The notes below the pieces were generated by a model. That model was not told the DNA's origin, did no database searches, and saw nothing but the letters and a program-made list of their open reading frames with translations. A DNA stretch of 64,000 bases from Micropterix aruncella (Eukaryota; Arthropoda; Insecta; Lepidoptera; Micropterigidae), in contig OX155972.1 of NCBI GenBank assembly GCA_944548615.1, positions 24,432,132 to 24,496,131 on the forward strand, written 5' to 3'. Position numbers and translations under genes: made by a program. Of the stretch, positions 10,931 to 21,640 are shown one piece after another (within the stretch, counting starts at the first letter, position 1; each line of letters starts with the position of its first letter).

Positions 10931-11088
10931 ATGTCTTAGATTTTGCAATTTCTTTTTTCTGTAATTAAAGCAGAATAATCAAGTGGATACAATAGCTCAT
11001 TTTTTTTAAAAATTCGAGTCGACAAATTAGAAGACCTAATATTATAAAATCAATGCTAATATTTAAAACATTGAAAGTCTCCATAAAT
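10931..11088. repeat. Left arm of 158-bp imperfect inverted repeat
   Basis: Pairs with 11226-11382 around a loop of about 137 bp (shared TTAGATTTTGCAATTTCTTT and ATTGAAAGTCTCCATAAAT). Confidence 0.8.
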
Positions 11089-11225
11089 AAGTGCTGTCAT
11101 CGAGGCGCTATGTTGGAAAATGGCAATGTAATTTCGGTTTCCCGACAATATAAAGCCTGTCGTTTAAATTGAAAGACAAAAATACTTTCCATATACCACC
11201 ACTTCTCCTAGCTAAACTCAAACAT

Positions 11226-11382
11226 CTGATTTATGGAGACTTTCAATATTTTAAATATTAGATCTTACATAGTGGTCCTCTAATTTGTTGACTCGAATTT
11301 CCTAAAAAAAATGTAGGTACTATTCTATCCACTCGATTGATCTGCTTTATTTACAAGAAAAAGAAATTGCAAAATCTAAGAG
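11226..11382. repeat. Right arm of 158-bp imperfect inverted repeat
   Basis: Reverse complement of 10931-11088 with scattered mismatches and small indels. Confidence 0.8.
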
Positions 11383-11984
11383 GGCTCCTAAATGGGCCAT
11401 ACTTTTATGGCAAAGTGTGGCTGCAATATCAGCAACGATGGCCCGGCCATCGCTGCAAAATTTTATTGCAGCGTGTGGTTGGAAAGTATATAGCCCGGCC
11501 AGTCACGGGATCATTTCTCGACCATCATTTTGACTTGTAAACGGGCTACACAATCGGGCAACAATGGCCGACGAAATATATTGTTTTAAATGAAATGACG
11601 GCTTATATTGTTTAAAATGAAAATTTAAAACGACACACAAGACGAGAATGTGGATTTCACCGGACTGCAATAAGCGTAATACATGGTAATACTTTAGATA
11701 TCTTAATCTGAATGTTTTTGATGATATGAATAACAATTGAAAGATCTTCTCCATGAATTCACTATTAATAACAAATTCACAATACAATTATCTATTAGAG
11801 ATGTATATTAACTAATAAATAATACACGAATAAATAATATAAATTATTTCACGCAATTCCACATAACATATCAGAATAGATAATATTTTATAGATAAAAA
11901 AAATTATCATTAGATGATATAAATACAAATGTCGTGCGTCGTGCCTAACATCAGAAACGAAACGGCAATAAAGCTAGCCGGGCA

Positions 11985-12908
11985 ATATTGCAGTATTTTC
12001 GATTGCGAAGCGATCATCCAGCTACGTGTTTAGAGAGCTTCGAAATATTCTACCAAAGCCCCTTCTCAAAACTGTGTATATGGCGTTGTGCCAAGGCCTG
12101 TGGTCCTATGGCACAATCGCATGGGGTGTTGCACCACACAAGTGCTCCTTCCTTTGACCAATGCGCAGAAGCTGATTCTGAAGGTCATCAATAAAAACCC
12201 CTAGATAACCCTCAGCGAAACTCTTTACAGAATATGGAGTACTTGATGTGAGGCAATTATTCAGTTTCACAGAATCAAGGATCAACAGACAAGAAGCCAA
12301 CAAATTAAAAACACAAGACAAGCTACTGGGTCAAATTATAATATTCCGATTGTAAAGTCTTCATTTGACCAAAGGCATTTTTACTTCCTTGCGCCGAGAT
12401 TTTATAATAATTTAAATGAGAGTTATAAGAATGCAAACAACTTAAATTCATTCAAAATACTTATAAAGAAGTACCTGCTTGAAAGGGGTCCATTGTATGC
12501 TGAGTCTCAATTGCTCTCGCTAATAATTTAAGTTGTTTTATTAAAGTATTACTAACTAATATCAAATCTCGTGTATTATTTGCTTATGTATATATATGTG
12601 TAGTTATGTATATGTATATTTATGTATGTGTGTATGTATGTGTATGTATATATGTATATATTCTTATGTATCATGCAATGCAACGTAAGTTCATAATATC
12701 AAATGAGTCAGCTCGTCGATACCATTAAACAAAAATCAGCATCCCTAGATACGGGTCTCTGACCTAGTTAGGAATGCGGATAAACATTTTCACCATAGGA
12801 TGTGCTCAATCTCTCCCAACTCAACAAACAACATGTTAATGGTGTGTTTATGACATATATAAAGTTATTGTAAATTAATAAATAAATAAATAAAAATAAA
12901 TAAATAGT
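11985..12908 (+). pseudogene. Jockey-type LINE 3' end with (TAAA)n tail
   Basis: Frameshifted text includes LPLTNAQKLILKVINKNP, LSETLYRIWST and DVRQLFSFTESRINRQEANK, the post-RT region of LINE ORF2. The 3' UTR holds a TATG-rich microsatellite (12580-12680), the motif GACCTAGTTAGG shared with other LINE 3' UTRs here, and an AAATA tail at 12870-12907. After the tail the host inverted-repeat element resumes. Confidence 0.75.
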
Positions 12909-13116
12909 GGCCAGCATTATCGGCCATACGGAAAGAATGTGGCTATATGGCCCGGCAATGCTAAACATATATCAGCGTGTATTGCACACTATGGCTGATA
13001 TTGCTAGCAATGTTGCCGCGCCATGTATTGCAGCCTTATATTGCAGCAAAAATGTGGCCCGTTTAGAAGCCACATAAGACATTCATAAATTTTGCTAAAA
13101 ATACAGTGTGGACAAA

Positions 13117-13156
13117 GATCTGATAAGATCTGATCAGATCTGATAAGATCTGATCG
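13117..13156. repeat. Four tandem 10-mers GATCTGATMR
   Basis: GATCTGATAA, GATCTGATCA, GATCTGATAA, GATCTGATCG. The inverted counterpart at about 10880 lacks this array, so it arose within one arm. Confidence 0.9.
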
Positions 13157-13190
13157 GACAGAATCCGCAAATAGATCTGTCCTAATTTTC

Positions 13191-13654
13191 ATAACACATA
13201 TCAAATATATACATAATATAGTAAATACAATAGATAAGTAAGAATATTAAGCGTTTAAGTATTAAGTAAGAATATTAAGCGTTAAGAAAATGTCAGTAGG
13301 TTATAAGTAAAATAATCGACAGCGATATCATTACCTAACATGATGATTACGGAGAACTTTAAAGTAATCGAGGTGCCTACTTTAGGAAGCGATACTACCA
13401 AGTGTGCATAACAATTTTAAGGGGAGGGATCACAAATATAAATGTAACTAAAACTATATGGATATCTACTGCCACATTTCAAACGAAATTACCTATCCAT
13501 TAGTTAGAGAATATATCCATTAGTTAGAGAATAACAATTGATCATTTTATTTCAGTAAAAGTCATTATCCAAATGTATTTTATAACGACATTTAATCGAC
13601 AGCTTAACGGTATATGTAATTAATTGGGTCATAATCATAAGCCCATGTACAAAC
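13191..13654. other. AT-rich spacer, no gene seen
   Basis: Small direct repeats only (AAGTAAGAATATTAAGCGTT twice near 13240 and 13265; CCATTAGTTAGAGAATA twice near 13497 and 13517). Confidence 0.4.
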
Positions 13655-14535
13655 GAAGTAAGGATATACACAGATGGCTCCAAAACCACTCAATGTACCG
13701 GAGCCGGCGTCTTCTCAAATGATCTAAACATCAAAATATCAACTACCCTAGGCAACCTAAATACGATCTTCCAAGCAGAATGCATTGGCATCACCAGAGC
13801 AGCACAGGCAGTTGCAGCCAAAGATGTCGGAGACCTAAGCTTGAAATTGGTCTCCGACAGTGCCTCCGTGCTACAAGCGCTAGCAAAAAATACTATAACC
13901 TCTGTTTTTGTACTGGAATGCCACAATGCGCTTCAATCCATTGCAAGGTCAAATAGAGTGACCCTGCAATGGATTAAAGGGCACAGCGACTCACTGGGCA
14001 ACGACGCGGCAGACGAACTGGCCAGAAGGGGATCAAAGAAAATAGTATATGGACCGGAACCCTTGATGCCCATACCCCAGGCAAATAAAAACATGGCTAC
14101 GCAGGAACACCGATGAAACCCACCTTACAGAATGGTAAAAAACGCAGGATGCAGGCAAACAAAGAATGCGGTTCCGGAAGCGTCTAAAAAACTTGCCCGC
14201 AACCTCACCAGATTAAAAAGGGACAAAATCCGTAGTCATAGGTACTATGACAGGCCAAACAAACACCTGTTTACCATAGTTGTGACAGACAGCCTTCTAT
14301 GCAGAGGATGCATTGAGGAAGAAGAAACGCCACAGCATGTGCTCATGGAATGCAGGAGCGTGGCATAGCAACGGGCAAAAATACTACAATCTCCAGCATT
14401 TGTCCCGGAGGCCGGTAGCAACCCAAATAGGCTGCTAACCTTCTGGGACAGCCTGGGTTGGCTGGAGTAACATAAATAGAAACATGAGCCACGGACAACG
14501 GCCCAATAAAGAGGCCAAGTGCGGGAAAAATCCCA
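13655..14535 (+). pseudogene. R1/jockey-group LINE 3' end with RNase H domain
   Basis: 13664-14116 reads an RNase H fold with its acidic residues in order: YTDGSK, FQAECIG, VSDSAS and GNDAADELARRG. The last is normally GNE.AD. RNase H removes the RNA strand after reverse transcription. After a stop, 14132-14368 gives the C-terminal region with a CxxC...H...C remnant (LCRGCIEEEETPQHVLMEC). AATAAA (about 14506) and a (TAAAC)n tail follow. RT and endonuclease are missing. Confidence 0.8.
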
Positions 14536-14649
14536 GATAAACTAAACTAAACTATGTGCCATAAGCCCAGGCCCAAGTTCTCACATCTCCATTAACCCCG
14601 GCAAACACTGTCGAATATCCATATTTCTCAAATATATAAAATCGAATAC

Positions 14650-14831
14650 TATCTCGGTTGTTTGACATTATAAATAGGATAGAAACGAATTTAACGCGTG
14701 AAATTTATAGCAACCGACGTTTCGGTGATGTTGTAGCCGTCGTTGTCCAGGGTAGACGGAAAGAGCTGTCAATCCGTTGTTTTGCGGGTAGGCCGCATAC
14801 CGCTGCCACCACTGCGTAGGTTATTACTGCT
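14650..14831 (-). mobile_element. Penelope-like 3' end, solo fragment
   Basis: Same 3' block as 3902-4245 (GCGGTATGCGGCCTACCC, CACCGAAACGTCGG, ATTTCACGCG, then CTATTTATAATGTCAAACAA). No coding part is left. Confidence 0.7.
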
Positions 14832-14925
14832 TAGGAGACACTATATTTCCATAGTCTCCAGACTCCTTCAGCAAATAGTCAGGGTACGCAGCCGATTGGC
14901 GTCGCCGAATGGTGGGCCATAAGAG

Positions 14926-14969
14926 ACGCCCGTCAGAGACCCGCCTTTCGGCGGGTCTCTGACGGGCGT
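14926..14969. repeat. Perfect 20-bp hairpin with 4-nt loop
   Basis: Arm 14926-14945 is exactly complementary to 14950-14969, with loop TTTC. The arm contains GTCAGAGACCCGCC. A single relative of this text (CCCGTCAGAGACCCG) lies at about 55217, next to another SINE-like copy. Confidence 0.95.
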
Positions 14970-15530
14970 GTTAGGGTAGCTAGACGATGGACTGTCTCTT
15001 CCATAAGTCTCTATGTTCTTCCCACGGTTGAATGAATGATTATACCTTCATATCATTATACCTTCCTGGGGTTATCGGCCATCCGATTCCAATTGGTATG
15101 ACGGGCAATGGACGCCCAAGTCTGCGATAAATTCTTATTGAATTACCGCTGAAATACAACAGGTAGAGGCCACGTAAGCGACTTTGGTTCCGTAACCAGT
15201 GGGAAGGAAGGAGGTATCCTGATGGTTAGTTCTAGACCGAGGTATCTTTCCAAAACTGGTAGACACCCCTGTCTACCCCCCCGGGTAATGCTGCCCGCTG
15301 GATACTATCCCGGTGCCTCGCCGTAAGTAGTTGGCATCTGTCGGGCATGTTGGCTTGGCTAGACGATGGATTTGTATTCTCTAGGTCATCTACGCGCATG
15401 TCACGGGAGATAGAACGATCACTAGCGTTAAACCTTCCTGAGGTGACGGTTTGCCCATTGTAGTCGACAACTCTAATTATACCTACCTGGGGTGACAGGT
15501 TTACATATTGTAGGTGAAACTTCAAACAGT
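14970..15530 (+). repeat. Degenerate SINE-like element relative
   Basis: Contains two segments (GTAGCTAGACGATGGACTG at about 14975, and GGCTAGACGATGGATTTG at about 15357) plus GAGGTGACGGTTTGCCC and TTGTAGTCGACAAC (about 15440-15472), matching the 3' half of the 18876 and 45123 elements. Rearranged; ends not defined. Confidence 0.55.
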
Positions 15531-15892
15531 CTGATACTAACAGTAAACTATACCGGAATAAAAACTGAATTGAATACAAGCATTAAGGCTGTGTTTCCCC
15601 CACTAATTTAAAAAACATTACATATTACTCCGCAGAAAGAAAGTTACATAAAAAGTAGAATTACCCCATGCACATACCTCACAGTCCAAATTCATGAATT
15701 GTCCTAACACTGCGAGCGAGGACCTCCAAACTCGGTGTGCAATTTACTAAAGAAGGAATGATAATGGTTCTCTTTGCGGCCGTCTGATTATATTGAAATA
15801 GGCGTATACTTTGGGTCTGACCAACTAGAAAATATCTCCTCCACGAAATTTCTCCGATTAGAAATAAGTAGATCAAAAATTACAATAGTCTG

Positions 15893-16612
15893 ATCACTTA
15901 AATGATCTCATTAAAAAATTGTGCAGTGCCATATTCGCCATTAGAAAGATAAGAAGTTTATGAGGTTTTGAAGCAGCTAAATCCGTTTATTTTGCATATT
16001 TTCACTGCCCTAATAACGTATGGCCTACTGTTTTGGGGAATGGCACCAAACTCAAAAAGAATTTTTCTCCTCCAGAAAAGAACGGTACGCAGTTTCTATA
16101 GTCTCACCATGAAGTTCTTTTAAACCGCTATTTGTAAAATCAGGAATAATGACTCTATTTTCTTCTTACATGTACCAAAAATTTGAAAGGGAGTTTGAAA
16201 ATTCTGAGTTTATTTTCCATGTTGATGATTAATGAAATGGGTAAAGTTTTAAACACAAAGGTATTATGACAGCTGACATCTAATTTTCATATAATTTATT
16301 ATACGACTATTCATTTAAAAAAAATACCAAGGCATATTGCTGGATTGACAATAAAATATATATTTTTTGATTATTCTACATAGAATTTGCATTTCTATTT
16401 TAATATATTATTCTCCCTGACTCTTAAATCACATTAGTATATTTTGATTATTTGTATGTATGTAGGTAATATTGAATATAATATTACAGCCATGACAACT
16501 ATCACGATAGTTATGTTTTTAATAATTAAATTTTTAGCATTTAATTTTGTGACGCATTCAAGCGTAGGAATGCCTATCTACTGGAGTAGTTGATTGTATT
16601 GTATTGTATAAC
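15893..16612 (+). pseudogene. CR1-like LINE 3' end with (TTGTA)n tail
   Basis: Text reads ALITYGLLFWGMAPNSKRIF, then LLQKRTVR, a classic post-RT motif (YG...FWG....iF.lQKr.iR), then a 3' UTR ending TTGATTGTATTGTATTGTAT. The 3' UTR is repeated in inverted orientation at 28312-28745. Confidence 0.75.
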
Positions 16613-16746
16613 AGAGCTGTCTAACTATCATAGTCAAACTGATCTCATTATCATTAAACTGATAAAAATCGATTCGTCCGATGTCCGGTACCTACTATAC
16701 AAGTCTCCCCTGCAATTATTATTCCCAGCGTTTGCCTCTTTAAAAC

Positions 16747-18620
16747 AATAAATACAAACGGAGCTGCCATGGAATTCACCGACCAGAGTCGGGCCCATCA
16801 TAATACTATTTTTTACACTTCTGGGGGGTGAGCAGTGGATTCCGGACTTACGAACCGGCTGTGGTAGGTTTAGGACAGCTGTCTTGCCACATGTGAGCGT
16901 TCACCTTGCCACCCATTCACTCCCCCTTCGAAGCCATAGAATTTGAGATGCGCAAATCGCAGTTTTAGATAATTTTTCTAAGAAAGAGTTGATTATTTTT
17001 CTGGAAAGGCCAAGATCTTTAAAGAGGTGAAATAGAGATTTAGCTGGCAGGCCATGAGCACCAACTTCCACCGCGTGAAGGTGAACAGTGAAGCCGTTCC
17101 GGGTTACGGCATTTGCAAGATCATGGTATTTATTTAATTTGTACTCGTGGTCTTTTGGGATATTTGATTCCCATGGAACAGTTAATTCTACGATAAGAGC
17201 CACCTTCCGAGATAGAGAGTAAAGAGTTATATCTGGACGGAGGGCTGTGCATCCGAGACTTTCAGGGAATTTATACTGCTTAGAGACCGAATCAACCTCC
17301 AGAATCCAATCTGTAGCTTTCTCAATTATTGAGAAAGGTTTTGTAGTTAAATGTTTTTCATTTGTAGTCATCCCGCACAAACTGTATTGGGGGTTTGGAG
17401 GATACTGTCAAACCCTTGTTGGCACGAGCCACTGAGAGACTAATTACCTCGCGAATAACAGCGAGAACTTTGTCATGGCGGTAAGTGTACCGTCCTTGAT
17501 CTAAGGCCACCTTGCAGCCAGCTAGAATGTGTCTAGCTGTGCAAGGGGTATTGCTACAGAGGGGACAAGAACTATCCTCGGCAAAGCTCCAACGAGCGAG
17601 GTTACTGGGGTCTGGAAGTGTATGCTGAAAGGCATTCAAATAAAATTTCAGCATCTCTGGCGTCCAGTCATAGAGCATTACCTTCCAGTGCATTGGAGGC
17701 GGAATGCAAAAGTCCCCAATTGTTGTCCAATCATTCTGGCATTGAAGGCCAATAGCATGAGCCATACTCTTGCTGTCGTAATCTCCCCGCAAAAGAGACT
17801 TCTTCAAGTCCACGTCGCTCGTGGTTGTACTGCCATACCCCAGACCAGTGCCATTCTGGCTGATTCCAGTAAGGAACTTTTTGTGGAAGTCTACGCGGGC
17901 TTGTAGATCATTTGAATCACTACGGCCACTTATTACGTGCTTCGATATTGCCGGATCTTTGGAATTGCACAGAATCGAATTTTTGGTTATTCTGGAGTTG
18001 GCGTAGAGCAGAGAGGGCAGTTTAAGCGCTAGCCCAAAATTTTGTTTGGACCTGAAGAGAGTCGAGGGGTCAGCTGGTTTGGCTAAGGACAGCCAGGATT
18101 TTAAACTAGCTGTCACCAGCGCATCTAGACGGGACAGTTGGGTTTTGGTAAAATCGTAAATAAGAAAGGGCCATGACAAATGTGACGTTAGATAATTGTC
18201 ATAGATCCAGGCCTTACGAGGGCCAGAAATTAGCAAGGCATCTATTTTCGCCAGGCAACTTTTGAAATGCTCTATAACATGATCGCCCGAGACGTCTTTT
18301 CCCTGATGGGTGATTTTCTGCCGAGGAATTTGAAATGATTGTTTGGGTCTATAAGGGAGATATTAGAGCCCTTATAGACCAATTTGGGGTCATAGGATGT
18401 AAATTTTGTGCCCATGCGGGCGAGTCCAAGGCAAAAACATTTGGAGGGCTTCACTTTTATACAGCCTGACCAGTCGCAGAAAAGCTCCACTTTCTGTAAT
18501 AGCAGGGAAAGCTGCTTGGGGCTTCTGGTGATGAAAGTTAGGTCGTCGGCAAAAGCGAGGCACGACGAGGTGTATTGGCCGTCTGTTTTAAAACGGTAGC
18601 CCCACTTCCTGTCAAACTGG
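16747..18620 (-). mobile_element. Young REL-LINE, copy A (5'-truncated)
   Basis: Runs from within the RT (just before motif C) at 18620 to the 3' end at about 16747, where the minus strand reads GGAGCTGCCATGG in inverse, then TTTATT. Comparison with the copy at 61405 shows the break point after QFDRKWGYRF. Protein text is nearly identical to copies B and C. Confidence 0.9.
16901..18600 (-). pseudogene. REL-LINE ORF of copy A, broken by at least two frameshifts
   Basis: Three frames cover it: RT motif C CLAFADDLTFITR and motif E (18600-18272), thumb and CCHC knuckle CPLCSNTPCTARHILAGC (18236-17358), and the endonuclease LRPDITLYS...VELTVPWESN (17380-16901). Indels near 18300 and near 17370 separate them. 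The same stretches are open in copies B and C. Confidence 0.9.
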
Positions 18621-18875
18621 TGGTCCTTCTTGATAGTTCTCAAAAAACGGAAACAATATATGAAAAACGTATAAAAGTTAAAATGTCTACGTTCGAAACA
18701 CTTAATTGGCTGCACTGCGCCTGTTTAATATTTTGTAAGTTTAAAACCTTCTCTACGTTTAACTTTTCGAATTGGCATGCCGATTTCTAAAACCTATTAC
18801 ATCAAAAAGTTCAAGGTTTCATATCCCGGAACCAAAGCGATGGCCTAATACATTTTTAACCTGACCCTGCTCGGC

Positions 18876-19536
18876 AGAAGTTAATGGGCCCTTGCTGAGT
18901 TGGCCACGAAGACCCATTCTGTTCTGGATTGGTCACATTCACGGGTCAACACCTATCCGACAGCCTCCATGCATGAAGTGCGAGCCTGGGTAGGACTCTG
19001 GCTTATGGTTAGTTTCCCCTGGGAATCAACCTTCTGGCGCTCCTGGACGGTCTGCGCACCGTGCGGCGTAAGCCAATCGACTGTGCACTCTGACTAACAG
19101 TCGGGGGAGTCTGGAAGCAGTACTGTTTCCTATAGAGCGGGGGTGGTTGCGGACCTTACGGCGACTGCTCTTGAAACGACCATCGGCTATCCGATCCTGG
19201 GTGAACAGCCGGGCAAAGGACGCTGTGGTCCGCGATAGATTCGGTAAACACCGTTTCACCGCTTCGTAAGGGAGAGGACCGCGCAAGCGACCTCGAACCG
19301 TAACCAATCGAGAGACTGGAGTAATCTGGTTGCAATTGGAAGTAAGGGCGTGAGTGTAGGCTCGCCGGGTAACACTCCTAGCTATCTCGCGGTTAAGGCG
19401 TTGGCCTCTTACGGGCTTGTGGCGTAGCTAGACGGTGGACTGTTTGGTCCTCAAGTCTTCTGCGCTCTTTCCAGGGAGATTAATCGTTAAAACTTCTGAG
19501 GTGACGGGCTCGCCCGCTGTAGTCGACAACCCTAGT
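18876..19536 (+). mobile_element. SINE-like non-autonomous element, copy S1
   Basis: A 661-bp sequence without a long ORF or poly(A), starting AGAAGTTAATGGGCCC and ending TAGTCGACAACCCTAGT. It is flanked by the direct repeat TGACCCTGCTCGGC at 18862-18875 and 19537-19550. The same element with another target duplication is at 45123-45790 and in inverse at 54577-55195. Variable 12-15-bp duplications suggest LINE-assisted insertion. It contains a weak box-B-like GGTTCGAG relative, but no tRNA or 5S head was recognised. Confidence 0.7.
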
Positions 19537-19575
19537 TGACCCTGCTCGGCATTAACCAATGACTGTTTTTTTTAG

Positions 19576-19775
19576 AGACTGGCGTTTGCAACGGCGACAG
19601 CGGAGGCGGCATGTTCTTCAACCAGAGGTACGACGACGAGGAGGTTTGGTTCCTCCGAGGAATCGTCTCCTTGAGTCTCAGCACGGCTCACTTTATCTGC
19701 GACCTTCGCTTCTACGTACTCTTCACAGATATTGCCAAATACCTAGACTGGATCAAGAGAAATATGGAGAAATAA
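19576..19775 (+). CDS. Trypsin-like serine protease, last exon
   Basis: After a T8 tract and AG acceptor the exon reads GVCNGDSGGGMFFNQR, with the nucleophile Ser in GDSGGG, then VWFLRGIVSLSLST and YVLFTDIAKYLDWIKRNMEK-stop. These are the S1-family active-site serine block, the WxxxGIVS strand and the C-terminal helix of extracellular insect proteases, including modular and clip-type immune proteases. His and Asp exons should lie upstream but were not found in this window, possibly displaced by the REL LINE and SINE-like insertions. The polyadenylation signal AATAAA at 19771-19776 overlaps the TAA at 19773-19775. Subfamily cannot be given. Confidence 0.8.
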
Positions 19776-19997
19776 AATATTTATTTATTTGAGAATGAAT
19801 TACAATAAAATAACATATACTTCTGAAAAGATGTGAACGTGACATATGTAATCAGTTGTCTCATATTATGAGCATATCATTTAGCGGTGGAAAAATACTT
19901 TGGGGATTGGAAAATAGCAACTGTCAGTATACAGCAATCCGGTATACAAATAAATTAATAGTTTAAAAAACCACTACAAACACGCTTTTATAAATGC

Positions 19998-20310
19998 AAA
20001 CACGACTATGATACGATATTCCATCATGGAATGCCAGTTCCTGTCTTCCGGCTTCATCATCAGACCTTGAAACTTAATCGTGGTCAAAGTTCATTACAAG
20101 ACCTTTCTAACGAGTCCAAACACGGCTATGATACGATATTCCATCATGGAATGCCAGTGCCTATCTTCCGGCTTCATCATCAGACCTTGAAAACTAATCG
20201 TGGTCAAAGTTCATTCCAAGACTTTTCTAACAAGTCCAAACACAGCTATGATACGATGTTCCATCATGAAGTTCCAGTTCATATCTTTCGACTCCGTCAG
20301 CAGATCAGTT
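19998..20310 (+). repeat. 120-bp minisatellite, about 2.6 units
   Basis: Units start at 19998, 20118 and 20238 (AAACACGRCTATGATACGAT). Each holds TTCCATCATGGAATGCCAG and GGCTTCATCATCAGACC. As 120 is divisible by 3, one frame stays open (20031-20399), giving a 40-residue repeat. No protein family was recognised. Confidence 0.85.
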
Positions 20311-20399
20311 CGACGGTACCATATTTATTATTGTATTGTCATCAGAACTACATACAGCTGCCAATTTCCATGACGCTACGATCCTTGGAAGACGGTTAA

Positions 20400-21640
20400 A
20401 TTAGTTACCATTACATAGTTAGTTGCATACAGGTTGACCTAATAAAAGCGTGTTAATGCTTGATTTTGCTTACAAAAATTATTACGACTTAACCTTTTGA
20501 TTATTTGATTCTGTCACCCAACTCGACTAAACCTTTCTAGGGTGTGCAGGACACTAATATTACAATAAATTATGTAAACGTTTTAGTAAAATGCTAATAA
20601 CACTAAATCGCGCTAAAATGTGGTCCTCAAAAAAAAAATAATGAAAAAATATTAAAAGATAATATAAAAAATAAAATTCAATTCCATTATATAATCGACA
20701 ATACATGTAACATAACTGATGATGCGGGTACCTAGAGGTCTGGTCTCGCTAATCAGAAGAGCACTCTAGGCGGTTTATGAATTTGCGTGAGATCCGTGTG
20801 AGTTTACTAGCTTGAAGGACCACCTGGTGTACCTTAGTACCCAGGAGCGGATATTTAAAGCGGAAAGACAGGATGTCGGTACTTACGGTTTTGTTGGTTC
20901 CGTCTGTGCTGCAGGACTGCGCCACCTCTGCTTCTCGTTTAACTGTCACTCACTGTGGTTTTACACGAATCGCGATGCGGGCGAATCTACACAAAAGTCC
21001 GTGTGCTGCGATGCGGCAGTTTTGCGGCGAGAGCAAAAAAAAACTAATCCTTTTTCGACGCGAATTTATTAGACGACTCGCCCCAGCCAAGTCCAACATA
21101 TATATCCTACCCGTCGTTCAGACGGGGCGATCCGTAGCGCTGGGCGGCTCAGATCGGCGCGCTGTCGCGGCATATTTTAATAGGTACCGACAATATTTGA
21201 TTGGAGCGGAAGAATTTATAAAAGGGATTTCGATTGATTAGACAAGTGAGTAGGAGACGGAAAATTGCGCTAATTCTCACACAAACCTCACTGGCGTGAA
21301 CAATAACATTCGATTAAATAGAGAATGACAAACCGAATAGTCTTAAAACAAAAATAAAAAAAAAATAAGTTATAAGAAAGAAAAGAAAGAAAAGACATTA
21401 ATATTTAATAAATGTTATAGTAACATAAATTTTAATATAAAAATATGTACTTAGTCAAAAAAAACAATTTATTGTCAAAACAATATATAACAACAAAGTT
21501 AAATATTTTTTTGGCACGCACACACGCACGCACGCACACAAATCGTAGCTCTTATTATTTTTACTAGTAATATATTAGTAATAACATAAATAGCCTTGTC
21601 GCGGAGCAACAAACATACATAAAACCCACCTACTCAAAAT
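20400..21640. other. No clear gene; GC-richer island at 20870-21180
   Basis: Most is AT-rich. The stretch 20870-21180 is rich in CpG. On the minus strand it has a TATATATA box (about 21098) and a consensus donor GTAAGTACC downstream (about 20885). This would suit a promoter with a non-coding first exon, but nothing proves it. A CA/CACG microsatellite lies at 21519-21540. Confidence 0.25.

Larger units (their letters stand above)
10840..13190. mobile_element. Composite inverted-repeat (probably DNA) element hosting a LINE
   Basis: Segment 10860-10935 is inverted at 13075-13185 (TTTGCTAAAAATACAGTGT and flanking text), and CCCGGCC/GGGCAATATTGC-type motifs recur at 11440, 11970 and 12945. The inner block 10931-11088 is itself inverted at 11226-11382. 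A LINE (11985-12908) splits it. No transposase was recognised, so superfamily and true ends are open. Confidence 0.4.

Noticed and set aside
20749..20949. Minus-strand 66-codon frame with donor GTAAGTACC as a first coding exon
   Set aside because: The start is GTG, no ATG in frame upstream, and no downstream exon was found. Kept only as a weak promoter/first-exon idea.
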